Shown piece after piece: positions 32,300 through 40,611 of a DNA stretch of 55,054 nt. Both the position numbers and the translations under genes were made by a program. The stretch comes from Bacillota bacterium (GTDB taxonomy: Bacteria; Bacillota; Clostridia; Tissierellales; Sedimentibacteraceae). Location of the stretch: the NCBI GenBank assembly GCA_023386345.1, contig JAEWJT010000012.1:1-55054 (forward strand), written 5' to 3'. The notes under the pieces were generated by a model. It worked only from the letters and a program-made list of their open reading frames with translations. It searched no databases and was not told the DNA's origin. Within the stretch, counting starts at the first letter, position 1; every line of letters starts with the position of its first letter.

Positions 32300-32343
32300 A
32301 TTATACAACTATGAAGCCAATTTATCAATAAAAATTATTGATA
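32300..32343 (-). promoter_or_regulatory. Promoter of the mltG operon with inverted repeat at -35
   Basis: TTGATA (32323-32328), 17 bases, TATAAT (32300-32305) on the minus strand, with a leader of about 95 bases. The -35 box forms part of the inverted repeat TATCAATAA / TTATTGATA (32323-32331 and 32335-32343), a possible operator overlapping the polymerase site. Confidence 0.7.
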
Positions 32344-32417
32344 AAATAAAAAGTATTCAATTATTCGATTTAAAAATAAGTAAATACAATTTAATGTAAA
32401 AAATTTAAAAAAATTAA

Positions 32418-32465
32418 TTCCCAAAGCAAATTACACAACAGAATGTGTGTAATTTGCTTTGGGAA
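32418..32465 (-). terminator. Strong terminator after the DUF3899 gene
   Basis: A perfect 20-base-pair stem (32418-32437 with 32446-32465) and an 8-base loop are followed by a T-rich tract on the minus strand. It isolates the small membrane protein gene from the mltG operon. Confidence 0.88.
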
Positions 32466-32495
32466 TTTACAAATAAAAATTTTCTTTTAAAATTT

Positions 32496-32906
32496 CTAAG
32501 AATAAGAAAATAAGACTGTAAATAAAACTGCCAATAAAATAAAGAAAATACCAGGGAATAAAATGAATGTATATTGACCTCTTTCTTTTTGTTTCTCTTT
32601 ATTATATGTATAATAATCTGGATATTTCTCACGAAATGCCTTTCTTTTCTCTTTTGGTCCGAACTGGTTAAATAACTGTTTAAAACCAAAATCAAATAAA
32701 TTAAAATATCCAAAATTCGATACAAAAATTATAGAGCCTACGCCAACGAATATTACTCCAGGCACGAAGAAAGCATTGCTTAAAATCTTCATCATTTCAG
32801 ATTTTGATTGAGAAAAAGCATCACTAGAAGAGCACATACTATAAGCTATAAGTAAACCAATTATTAATACAACAATATTTGCAATTATTTTTTGTTTTTT
32901 ATTCAT
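32496..32906 (-). CDS. DUF3899-like membrane protein (136 aa)
   Basis: Three hydrophobic segments: about residues 9-24, 44-68 (SNAFFVPGVIFVGVGSIIFVSN) and 112-134 (YTFILFPGIFFILLAVLFTV). Between the last two is a charged cytoplasmic loop, FNQFGPKEKRKAFREKYPDYY. The arrangement of N-terminal segment, SNAFFVPG and SNFGYFNLFDFGF resembles DUF3899 proteins, whose function is not known. Single gene between two terminators. Confidence 0.65.
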   Translation of the reverse strand: MNKKQKIIANIVVLIIGLLIAYSMCSSSDAFSQSKSEMMKILSNAFFVPGVIFVGVGSIIFVSNFGYFNLFDFGFKQLFNQFGPKEKRKAFREKYPDYYTYNKEKQKERGQYTFILFPGIFFILLAVLFTVLFSYS

Positions 32907-32944
32907 ATTAATTCTCCTGTCGGTATAAATATTTATTTTAAAAA

Positions 32945-32981
32945 AGAGGGACGATGAAAAAGGTTTACATCTAGTCCCTCT
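32945..32981 (-). terminator. Terminator after the opp operon
   Basis: AGAGGGAC (32945-32952) and GTCCCTCT (32974-32981) enclose a 21-base loop; the minus strand then reads through a run of T. It lies 19 bases past the oppF stop codon. Confidence 0.85.
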
Positions 32982-33000
32982 AAATTGTCAAAACTATAGC

Positions 33001-34074
33001 TTAGTTGTTACTATTAGCAATTTCTTGCTTATATCTTCTTTCCTCTTCATCATTACAAAGTACAAAGTGTCCAGGATTTACTTCTCTCAATGACGGTTTA
33101 TCGCTTTCATAATTATGATCTGTCTTTGGATTGTATATTATCCTCTTTCTTTGCTTCTCTATATGTGGGTCAGGTATTGGTATTGCTGATAACAAGCTTC
33201 TTGTATATGGATGCAATGGATGATTGAATAAATCAGCTGAAGTTGATAACTCTACTAATTTTCCAAAATACATTACTGCTATTCTGTCTGAAAAATACTT
33301 TACTACTGATAAGTCATGCGCTATAAATAATATTGTTAAATTCATTTTATGTCTTAATTCATTTAACAAATTTATTACCTGCGCTTGTATTGAAACGTCC
33401 AATGCACTTATTGGCTCATCTGCTATAAGTATCTCAGGATTTAGTATTATTGCTCTTGCTATTCCTATTCTTTGTCTCTGTCCTCCAGAAAATTCATGCG
33501 GGTATCTGTCTGCATGCTCTCTTACTAGGCCTATCAGTTCTAGCATCTCATATACTTTGTCGTTAATGTACTTCTTATCTTTTATTCCTCTTATTACTAA
33601 TCCCTCTGCAATTATCTCACGCACTGTCATACGTGGATTAAGGCTTGCTATCGGGTCTTGGAATATCATCTGAATTTTTGTTACTAACTTTTCCTTTGAG
33701 TTAGTTTCTTCCATATATTTCTTATCGCAATATTTGTGGTCGTACCTTGCTTTTGCAATCTCATTTTTAAGCTCTGCTACTTTTGCTGAATCTCCAGCTG
33801 TTTTTGCTTCTTTTAAAGCATTCCTTAAACTCAGTGTTCCTGCAGCTATTCTTCTACCTTTTAGATATACATTTCCGTCTGTTGCATTGTATAGCTTTAT
33901 GATTGTTCTTCCTATTGTTGTCTTTCCGCAACCACTCTCTCCAACTATACCAAAGACCTCTCCTTTGTACACATCAAAGCTTACGTTGTCTACTGCTTTA
34001 TTTATTTTAAAATGTTGGCTTAAATTCTCTACTCTTAGAATAACTTCTTTATTTGTGTTTTTCTCATTAGCCAT
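33001..34074 (-). CDS. oppF: Oligopeptide ABC transporter ATPase OppF (AmiF-like), with insertion (357 aa)
   Basis: ATPase subunit of the oligopeptide importer. Walker A GESGCGKTT at 45-53, Q-loop FQDPIASLNPRMT from residue 138, signature FSGGQRQRIGIARA, Walker B ILIADEPISALD, H-loop FIAHD. Between Walker A and the Q-loop is an unusual insertion of about 45-50 residues (roughly 75-128) rich in Lys, Glu and Ala, predicted as helical. The distance from the Walker A lysine to the Q-loop glutamine is 88 residues, about twice normal. The start overlaps the oppD stop (TAATG). Confidence 0.92.
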   Translation of the reverse strand: MANEKNTNKEVILRVENLSQHFKINKAVDNVSFDVYKGEVFGIVGESGCGKTTIGRTIIKLYNATDGNVYLKGRRIAAGTLSLRNALKEAKTAGDSAKVAELKNEIAKARYDHKYCDKKYMEETNSKEKLVTKIQMIFQDPIASLNPRMTVREIIAEGLVIRGIKDKKYINDKVYEMLELIGLVREHADRYPHEFSGGQRQRIGIARAIILNPEILIADEPISALDVSIQAQVINLLNELRHKMNLTILFIAHDLSVVKYFSDRIAVMYFGKLVELSTSADLFNHPLHPYTRSLLSAIPIPDPHIEKQRKRIIYNPKTDHNYESDKPSLREVNPGHFVLCNDEEERRYKQEIANSNN

Positions 34075-35135
34075 TATTTTACACCCCCAACATCTTTCAA
34101 TCTCTTGATTCTATCTGCTACTATCGCTGGCATTTCTGCTTTCGGTGCGTCTGGGTGCATTAACCATGTCGCTGCAAAGTGTGTCGGACTTACCTCAAAG
34201 AAAGGTGGATGCTGTTCAAAGTCTATCTCTAAAGCATATTTATTTCTTGCAGCAAAAGCATCCCCTACTGGTGGCATTTCCATGTTTGGTGGTGTTCCTG
34301 GTATTGATTCTAGTTTCTCCTTAGTATCCAAGTCTGGCATAGAGGCTAGTAATGCCCATGTGTATGGATGTTTAGGGTCATAGAATATATCATCAACTAA
34401 TCCATATTCAACTATCTTTCCTGCATACATTACCGCAACTTTGTCTGCTATATTAGCAACAACTCCTAGATTATGAGTTATGAATATGCAAGACATCTTT
34501 GTATCCTTTATAAGCTGATGTATTAAGTCAAGAATTTGAGCTTGAATGGTAACATCAAGCGCAGTTGTTGGCTCATCACATATTAGTATATCTGGATTTG
34601 ATGCCATAGCAATTGCAATAACTATTCTTTGTCTCATACCGCCGGAGAACTCAAAAGGAAATTGTTCAAATCGTTTTTCTGGATCAGGTATACCAACCTT
34701 TTTCATTAGTTCAAGAGCTTTTTCCTTTGCCTCTGATTTACTAACACCATTTAATGTCATAACCTCTGTAATTTGCTTTCCTATTCTAACAATAGGATTA
34801 AGACTTGACAGTGGGTCTTGGAAAACCATAGCTATTTTATTTCCACGATATTTGCAGAATTGCTCCTCTGTTATTTTAAGCATGTCCACTTGTGAGCCAT
34901 CTTTTTCATTGTATAAGATAGAACCATTTTCAGTTATTGAATTAGGTGCTAAGATACCCATAATAGCTTTAGCAGTAACACTCTTTCCTGAACCTGATTC
35001 TCCAACTATAGCAAGTGTCTCTCCGGCTCTTAAATCAAAACTTACATCACGCACAGCCTTAACTGTTCCTGTATTTGTACGAAAAGAAACGCTTAAATTA
35101 TTTACTTGTAATTTTATATCTCTTTCTCTACTCAT
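34074..35135 (-). CDS. oppD: Oligopeptide ABC transporter ATPase OppD (AmiE-like) (353 aa)
   Basis: Walker A GESGSGKS at 45-52, Q-loop FQDPLSSLNP, signature FSGGMRQRIVIAIA, Walker B ILICDEPTTALD, then FITHNLGVV. The C-terminal oligopeptide-binding extension reads GDAFAARNKYALEIDFEQHP and FAATWLMHPDAPK. That form lacks the cysteines of the common GC-x-F-x-x-RC type and is like streptococcal AmiE and lactococcal OppD. The start overlaps the oppC stop by one base, and the stop overlaps the start of oppF. Confidence 0.95.
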   Translation of the reverse strand: MSRERDIKLQVNNLSVSFRTNTGTVKAVRDVSFDLRAGETLAIVGESGSGKSVTAKAIMGILAPNSITENGSILYNEKDGSQVDMLKITEEQFCKYRGNKIAMVFQDPLSSLNPIVRIGKQITEVMTLNGVSKSEAKEKALELMKKVGIPDPEKRFEQFPFEFSGGMRQRIVIAIAMASNPDILICDEPTTALDVTIQAQILDLIHQLIKDTKMSCIFITHNLGVVANIADKVAVMYAGKIVEYGLVDDIFYDPKHPYTWALLASMPDLDTKEKLESIPGTPPNMEMPPVGDAFAARNKYALEIDFEQHPPFFEVSPTHFAATWLMHPDAPKAEMPAIVADRIKRLKDVGGVK

Positions 35136-36610
35136 TATTCAGACGCTCCTCTCAAAGATGGATTGAATGCATCTCGCAATCCATTTCCAAATATATTAAA
35201 TGATAACATCAATAATGCTATAAATATGGCAGGGAAGAACAAGGAATGTGGATACTCGTTCATTACAGCCTGACCTGATGATAAAAGCGTACCTATACTT
35301 GTGAGGGTTCTGCTGTCCAAGTCAATTATTCCCAAATATGATAAGGTTGATTCTGAGAATATAACACTTGGTATTACTAATGCAAATGATGTAATTAAAG
35401 TACCTATAGCATTCGGCAATATGTGCTTAAATATTAATCTTGCATCCTTTGCTCCCAGAGTTCTTGATGCTAAAACGTGTTCTGAACCCTTGAAACGATA
35501 AAACTGTGTACGAGTTCTATATGCTATACCTATCCAGCCGGTAAGTATAAAGGCAAAGAAAATAGCTCCTAAAGGTCCCACCTTTTTCGCTAAATGCATA
35601 TTAAATAATGATGCAACAACTATGAATGGCATTCTTGATAAAATATCAGAAATTCTCTCCATAAATAAATCAATCCATCCGCCGTAATATCCTTCAATAG
35701 CTCCATAAATAACACCTATCAAGATGTTTATAACAGAAACTGCTATTCCTAAAAGGAATGAAAATCTTGCACCACCAGCAAGTCTAGTAAGTATATCATA
35801 TCCTTTACTATCGCTACCAAATACGAATGAAGCATAGAAACCGTTTTTATATTTATAGTACTCTTTATACAACACTCTTACTTTATACTTTCCTTCATTT
35901 TGTTTGATATAATGAGCATAACCATCTCCATACTCGCTATTTTTATCTTCTATGAAAATGTTGACAAGGTTTCCATCCTTATCACGCTGAGCTATACCCT
36001 TTGCATCTGCTAAATACCACATATTTGCATCTGCTTCTTTACCTGGCATAGCTATCTTGCTTGTATCAACTATCGGCTCAAGTAAAACTATACCTGTATC
36101 CTTTTCATATTGTTTCATCTTCTGAAACTCTTCAGGTATCACATATTCATAGTGATATCCTATATCACCAGCATATCCATCATATTTAATTTTGTATATT
36201 GTAGATGTTCTAAATTTATCTGAAACTTCTTTTGTTCCTATTAATTTATTAATCGCACCAGGTATACCAGAATAGTAATCATAGTAAAACTGCTTAACTT
36301 CTCTTGTTTTTAAACCATCCCAAAATCCAAATTTAGCAAAAAAATCATGTCTTGGAAGCATATTTTTATAAAAAATATCACTCTGTGACATATCATATTT
36401 TGCAAATAAAGGGGTAATAATTGCATACAAAAACAAAATTAAGATTATAATAGCTGCGACTATTGATCCTTTATTTTTTGAAAAACGAATAAAAGCATCC
36501 TGTAAATAACCTATAGGTTTTGTCTCAAATTTAACATCATGAATTTTTTCATCACGTGATATAAATTTTAATTTTTCTTTTGATATATTTGGTATATTAT
36601 TAGAGCTCAT
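35135..36610 (-). CDS. oppC: Oligopeptide ABC transporter permease OppC, enlarged (491 aa)
   Basis: Second permease. The first membrane segment (about 49-70) and the core (from about 275) are those of OppC: FSFLLGIAVSVINILIGVIYG, then EAA loop GSEHVLASRTLGAKDARLIF and the terminal GNGLRDAFNPSLRGA. Between them lies an extracytoplasmic domain of about 200 residues (YHYEYVIPEEFQKMKQYEKD and similar) that ordinary OppC (~300 aa) does not have. The domain may help receive peptides from the unusually large OppA. AGGAGG precedes the ATG, which overlaps the end of oppB by 11 bases. Confidence 0.9.
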   Translation of the reverse strand: MSSNNIPNISKEKLKFISRDEKIHDVKFETKPIGYLQDAFIRFSKNKGSIVAAIIILILFLYAIITPLFAKYDMSQSDIFYKNMLPRHDFFAKFGFWDGLKTREVKQFYYDYYSGIPGAINKLIGTKEVSDKFRTSTIYKIKYDGYAGDIGYHYEYVIPEEFQKMKQYEKDTGIVLLEPIVDTSKIAMPGKEADANMWYLADAKGIAQRDKDGNLVNIFIEDKNSEYGDGYAHYIKQNEGKYKVRVLYKEYYKYKNGFYASFVFGSDSKGYDILTRLAGGARFSFLLGIAVSVINILIGVIYGAIEGYYGGWIDLFMERISDILSRMPFIVVASLFNMHLAKKVGPLGAIFFAFILTGWIGIAYRTRTQFYRFKGSEHVLASRTLGAKDARLIFKHILPNAIGTLITSFALVIPSVIFSESTLSYLGIIDLDSRTLTSIGTLLSSGQAVMNEYPHSLFFPAIFIALLMLSFNIFGNGLRDAFNPSLRGASE

Positions 36611-37580
36611 TTGTTTTTCCTCCTCCCATTCTAATCCTTGGGTCTATAAAGCCATAGCTTAAATCTATTACAAGTCCTGAAACAAGTCCTATCGCAGTAT
36701 AGAACATACTTAAATATAAGAATAAATCATAGTCCCTATTATTTATAGATTGTACATAAGCTCCTCCTATACCTGGTATAGAAAATATCTTCTCTATAAC
36801 AAGAGAGCCACCTAAAACTGCTAAGAACTCAGAAAGAATCATCGGAAGTATAGGAACAAATGCGTTTCTAAGTGCATGTCTAACTGTTGCTTGTCTTCTA
36901 GTCAAACCCTTTGCACGTGCCAAAAGCATATAATCGCTTGTAAGTGTTTCTGTGAGCTCCGCACGAGTAAATCTTGTAAAACCTGCAATAATACCAAATG
37001 ATAATGCCATAACTGGTAAAACCATCGATTTAAGCATAACAGGAGAGAAGTAAGTACGCCCTCCTTCTAAAGCTGCCACTAAATGTGGAAACCAACTAAG
37101 TTTAAATGCAAAAATGTATTGAACAAGAAAAGCATATACGAAACTTGGTACTGAAATAAATACCATAGTCAATACAGAAATAGCTTGGTCTTCCCATTTA
37201 TTCTTTTTAAGAGCTGCAAATATTCCAAACAGTATACCAAGAGGCAAACTAAACAAAACAGAATATATATTTACACTCATTGTAGCAGGAAGTTTATCTG
37301 CAACATGCTTAGTAACTGGAGTTAAAAAGTCTACTTTTTTACAAACTCCCCAGTCAAACTCTGTAAAAACCTTTTTTAAGAAAATACCATATTGAACAAT
37401 AATTGGTTTGTTATAACCCCACGCCTCATGCATTGCTCTAAGAGCATACCCTTGATCACCCATAGCTGGAGGTATTTCATTTGGTAAAAGTCTAACCAAA
37501 ACAAAGCACATAGTCATGATAATGAAAAACACCATGAACATAAGCCCTATTCTTTTTAAAATATATGTGAACATCTTCAT
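36600..37580 (-). CDS. oppB: Oligopeptide ABC transporter permease OppB (326 aa)
   Basis: Six hydrophobic segments. KRIGLMFMVFFIIMTMCFVLVRLLP-type start, then LGILFGIFAALKKNKWEDQ and the EAA loop LTSDYMLLARAKGLTRRQA. VLGGSLVIEKIFSIPGIGG and DLSYGFIDPRIRMG at the C-terminus are typical of OppB. ATG at 37580 is nine bases after GGAGG. First gene of oppBCDF with its own promoter, separated from oppA by about 340 bases containing two hairpins. Confidence 0.95.
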   Translation of the reverse strand: MKMFTYILKRIGLMFMVFFIIMTMCFVLVRLLPNEIPPAMGDQGYALRAMHEAWGYNKPIIVQYGIFLKKVFTEFDWGVCKKVDFLTPVTKHVADKLPATMSVNIYSVLFSLPLGILFGIFAALKKNKWEDQAISVLTMVFISVPSFVYAFLVQYIFAFKLSWFPHLVAALEGGRTYFSPVMLKSMVLPVMALSFGIIAGFTRFTRAELTETLTSDYMLLARAKGLTRRQATVRHALRNAFVPILPMILSEFLAVLGGSLVIEKIFSIPGIGGAYVQSINNRDYDLFLYLSMFYTAIGLVSGLVIDLSYGFIDPRIRMGGGKTNEL

Positions 37581-37609
37581 TGATATACACCTCCTATTTT
37601 ATTTCGTTA

Positions 37610-37638
37610 ATTATATAAATATTAAGTCTTTATGCCAA
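37610..37638 (-). promoter_or_regulatory. SigA promoter of oppBCDF
   Basis: TTGGCA (37633-37638), 17 bases, TATAAT (37610-37615), 30 bases before the oppB start codon. It shows that oppBCDF can be transcribed without oppA. Confidence 0.75.
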
Positions 37639-37712
37639 TCTTAAATAAAAAGCTTTGCATAAGATGTGCTTGTCTCATTTAATAATACTTATCTAAAATA
37701 AGCTTTATCATA

Positions 37713-37766
37713 GAGTGTTCTCACAGAGTGTTATATTAAAGATACTAACACTCTGTGAGAACACTC
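37713..37766. repeat. Long perfect hairpin between oppA and oppB
   Basis: Arms of 21 bases (37713-37733 and 37746-37766) are exact inverses with a 12-base loop. There is no T run on either side, so it is not a classical intrinsic terminator. In the gene-free stretch 37581-37920 it lies between the oppA terminator and the oppB promoter. It may mark the 3' end of a read-through oppA mRNA or protect it from nucleases. Confidence 0.8.
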
Positions 37767-37865
37767 ATTTTAAAATTTGCGTAAAAACATACATCATGAT
37801 AAACTCATGTTTGTCAAGAATTTATCTTACTAGTAAAATTTGCAAGATTAACTGTTGCATGGAAA

Positions 37866-37897
37866 TTTCACAGCTCCAAAATAATGGAGCTGTGAAA
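37866..37897 (-). terminator. Terminator-like hairpin after oppA
   Basis: TTTCACAGCTCCA (37866-37878) and its exact inverse (37885-37897) form a 13-base-pair stem with a 6-base loop, 24 bases past the oppA stop. The following T tract is weak, which could allow some read-through. Confidence 0.7.
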
Positions 37898-37920
37898 ACC
37901 ATTTTAAAATAATTTAATTA

Positions 37921-40254
37921 TTATTTATAATCAAGTTCTCCGCCTTGTGATTTTACATATTCATCCCACTCAGCATCTGTCATTTCAAAATAAACTTGAC
38001 CTAATCTTACCATAGGAACGTATTTATTCAATTGCATCTTAGAACGCATAGATATTAAAACGTCAGTAGATGAAGATTGAATAGGAATTGAAGCGAATTC
38101 TTGTAATACTCTTGTCTCTACCTTAGAGAGTATCATAGATCTTAATTCATTATCAACTACTTTATATTCACCGCTACAAAGTGCATTTACCCAGTCAACA
38201 CAGCTCTTTTCGATGTCTTTTCCATCTATGTTTATAGTTAACATAACATTTGTATACTCTAAACCGTAGTTGCTACCTGGTCTGATATTAAATTCCATCA
38301 AACCGTAAGGGTCCATGGCTCCACCGCCACCACCACTTAAACAAATTTGAGCTTCACCAGTTCTCATTTTTTCATTCCACTTATCAGTTATTAAACTTAC
38401 AACTTTCAATTTTCCTTCAAGTGGAGTTCCTTTTGCCATATCAGCAAATGAATTTTCTATAGTTGTATAAAGCAATTTTCTTGATTCTGTCTCAGATGTA
38501 GTAGGATAATCTAATGTTATAATATCTCCATCTTTATAATCTCCATTTGCTTTAGCTTCTTCATATGCTTTCATAAGCAATTCTCTTGCTTTAGCTAAGT
38601 CATAACCTGAGTCAATATCTGTTCCACCATATATATCTATAAGAACTTGTTTACCATATTCAGAATCTCTATATGATTGACCTGTATCTGGATCTGTGAT
38701 ATATGTTTCATTTAACATTCCAGAGAAAGGTTTTATTAATGGACCTCTCGCTTTAGCAAAGTTAGTTCTGTTAATGCCTAAAGAGAAAGCTTGACGGAAA
38801 TCTTTATAAGATATTATCGTCTTATTTATACCAGCAGATTCAAAACCTTTTAAATTTTCACGATTAACGTGGAAGTTCATATTATAAGTATAAACGTTAG
38901 GCATACTTACTAAGTAATCACTTGCAGCATACTCTGTTTTAGTACTTATAGCAACAGTATCAAGTTGTCCTTTTAAGAACATTTGGAATGCTGTTTCATG
39001 TTCAGGTATAATATCAAATCTAATTTTCTCTCTGTTACTATACCATTCATGATTTCCATCAGTCCAACCATACCAATTTTCATTCATTGAAAGAACTACA
39101 AGCTTGTCCTTTATATATTCTGTGATTTTATAAGGTCCAAATGACATATATTTAGTGTTATCATTACCAAATGATGTTTTTGTAACTCCTCCACCTATAT
39201 CAGATTTATTATTTTCATAAGTGTCTTTATGTACTAACCAAGGTGTTGTCAATGTATATTTCATAAAGAATGGCTTAGTAGGATTTTTAAGAATAAATTC
39301 TATTTCATAATCGCTAACTTTTTTTACACCAACATTAGCAAAATCTACAGCAGGATTTTCCATTTCAACTTTACAGAATTCTTTCCATGCTTCTGGATTG
39401 CTATCGCCAAATTTAACTGCAATTTCAGTTAAATCTTTTTTAACTTGATCTGTAACTGGCATGTATTTATCCTTTGAGTACAATTGGAATAAATCTCTTC
39501 CGTCTGCTGACATAAAGTTAGCTTTTCTTGCCTCTTGAGCATATGATTCTGATGCTGCTGCACCAAAGAACACTACAGACTCAGTCATTGTTACAAGATA
39601 TTGAGTTTCTGGAACGTCTTTTACTCTATCATTGCCTACAATGTCTTCATAAACTTTACCTTGCTTGAAATATTCTTCTGCGTTAGCTATAGATAAGTCT
39701 CCTTGATATATCTCGCTCGCACGAACGTTTTTCATTACTGGATTAATCAATTGTGAATACGAGTAGATATAATCATCTGCTGTTATAGGCGTACCATCTT
39801 CCCACTTAGCGTTAGGATTTAACTTAACAGAATAAGCATACCACTCTTTAGCATCAGCAGGTACACCGTATGTAGCGTCTCCAGCATATTTTGATGTTAT
39901 GTCTACTGGCAATTCTGCTGCCATTTCACATATGAACTCAAAACCATCTCCAGCATCATTAGCTTTAATGTCATAGAATCCCATCTCAGTACGATTTGTA
40001 ATATCTGACGCATCAGCTACTGTAGTATCATGTCTATTGAGTGTAGCGGGTGTTGAAGTTAAATAGTTTCTATCAGTTATACCCTTACTTCTCTCAACAA
40101 TACTTGGTCCCGCTGGTTTTTCTGGATCTTTGTTACCAGAATCTACAGGCGGTTGGTTGCCATTGTCAACCGGTTTTTGATCTTTCGGCTTACATGCTGC
40201 CATAGAAAATATCAGCACTAAAACAAGAAAAATCGAAATTACTCTTTTCATCAT
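37921..40254 (-). CDS. oppA: Oligopeptide-binding lipoprotein OppA (777 aa)
   Basis: Extracytoplasmic peptide receptor (SBP family 5). A lipobox FSMAAC at about residues 18-23 gives a diacylglyceryl-Cys, followed by a Pro/Lys-rich linker and the receptor. Recognisable segments are SVKLNPNAKWEDGTPITADD, FSLGINRTNFAKARG and KVETRVLQEFASIPIQSSST. At 777 residues it is much longer than typical OppA (540-600). ATG at 40254 is eight bases after GGAGGG, with a second ATG next to it. The gene has its own promoter and is followed by hairpins, so receptor can be made in excess of the transporter. Confidence 0.93.
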   Translation of the reverse strand: MMKRVISIFLVLVLIFSMAACKPKDQKPVDNGNQPPVDSGNKDPEKPAGPSIVERSKGITDRNYLTSTPATLNRHDTTVADASDITNRTEMGFYDIKANDAGDGFEFICEMAAELPVDITSKYAGDATYGVPADAKEWYAYSVKLNPNAKWEDGTPITADDYIYSYSQLINPVMKNVRASEIYQGDLSIANAEEYFKQGKVYEDIVGNDRVKDVPETQYLVTMTESVVFFGAAASESYAQEARKANFMSADGRDLFQLYSKDKYMPVTDQVKKDLTEIAVKFGDSNPEAWKEFCKVEMENPAVDFANVGVKKVSDYEIEFILKNPTKPFFMKYTLTTPWLVHKDTYENNKSDIGGGVTKTSFGNDNTKYMSFGPYKITEYIKDKLVVLSMNENWYGWTDGNHEWYSNREKIRFDIIPEHETAFQMFLKGQLDTVAISTKTEYAASDYLVSMPNVYTYNMNFHVNRENLKGFESAGINKTIISYKDFRQAFSLGINRTNFAKARGPLIKPFSGMLNETYITDPDTGQSYRDSEYGKQVLIDIYGGTDIDSGYDLAKARELLMKAYEEAKANGDYKDGDIITLDYPTTSETESRKLLYTTIENSFADMAKGTPLEGKLKVVSLITDKWNEKMRTGEAQICLSGGGGGAMDPYGLMEFNIRPGSNYGLEYTNVMLTINIDGKDIEKSCVDWVNALCSGEYKVVDNELRSMILSKVETRVLQEFASIPIQSSSTDVLISMRSKMQLNKYVPMVRLGQVYFEMTDAEWDEYVKSQGGELDYK

Positions 40255-40332
40255 AAATTTATCCCTCCAAATTATTATGCGCTTTCTTAATGAAAGCAAA
40301 AGAATTTTATGTATATAATTAATTTTGTATTT

Positions 40333-40377
40333 TGCAAGCGTTATCTAAAAAATCTATCAAACTATGAAACGCTTGCA
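40333..40377 (-). promoter_or_regulatory. Hairpin in the oppA leader, with a possible cre site
   Basis: TGCAAGCGTT (40333-40342) and AACGCTTGCA (40368-40377) form a 10-base-pair stem in the oppA 5' untranslated region. The first arm with flanks (40332-40346) fits the loose CcpA cre pattern WTGNNANCGNWNNCW. It could act as an RNA hairpin or as a CcpA roadblock; the sequence alone does not decide. Confidence 0.45.
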
Positions 40378-40406
40378 CGACACAAATTATTATATCCTTG
40401 TTTTGT

Positions 40407-40435
40407 ATTATACCATATCGATTTATTCATATCAA
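40407..40435 (-). promoter_or_regulatory. SigA promoter of oppA
   Basis: TTGATA (40430-40435), 17 bases, TATAAT (40407-40412) on the minus strand. It gives an unusually long leader of about 145 bases. It lies in the gene-free stretch 40255-40611 together with the leader hairpin and the rnj terminator. Confidence 0.8.
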
Positions 40436-40534
40436 GTATTTTTTTTATTATAATCCAAGACTTTTATGATTTTTATTTAAATGGATTATGATAAATCTAA
40501 CTTTATTTGAAAAATCAACCATTTATGGTATACC

Positions 40535-40589
40535 ATATATATTATCATAGTTGGCAGAGCAAAAGCTCTGCTACTATGATAATATATAT
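40535..40589. terminator. Terminator after the RNase J gene
   Basis: A stem of about 24 base pairs with one small internal mismatch (GCAGAGC-aaaa-GCTCTGC at the tip, extended by ATATATATTATCATAGT on the outside) lies 23 bases past the stop codon. Next to it is the 14-base palindrome TATGGTATACCATA (40524-40537). Confidence 0.8.
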
Positions 40590-40611
40590 TTTTAATTTTT
40601 ACATTCTTAAA

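Noticed and set aside
32414..32725. Second minus-strand frame overlapping the DUF3899-like gene
   Set aside because: It runs through the terminator and lacks a ribosome site; the 136-codon frame has a coherent membrane topology.
33224..33673. Plus-strand open frame of 149 codons
   Set aside because: Antisense to oppF and without any family motif.
34546..35166. Plus-strand open frame of 206 codons
   Set aside because: Fully antisense to oppD, whose motifs are all intact; no promoter or ribosome site.
40524..40537. Palindrome TATGGTATACCATA as an operator
   Set aside because: It adjoins the rnj terminator stem and lies about 90 bases upstream of the oppA -35; no clear regulatory position.
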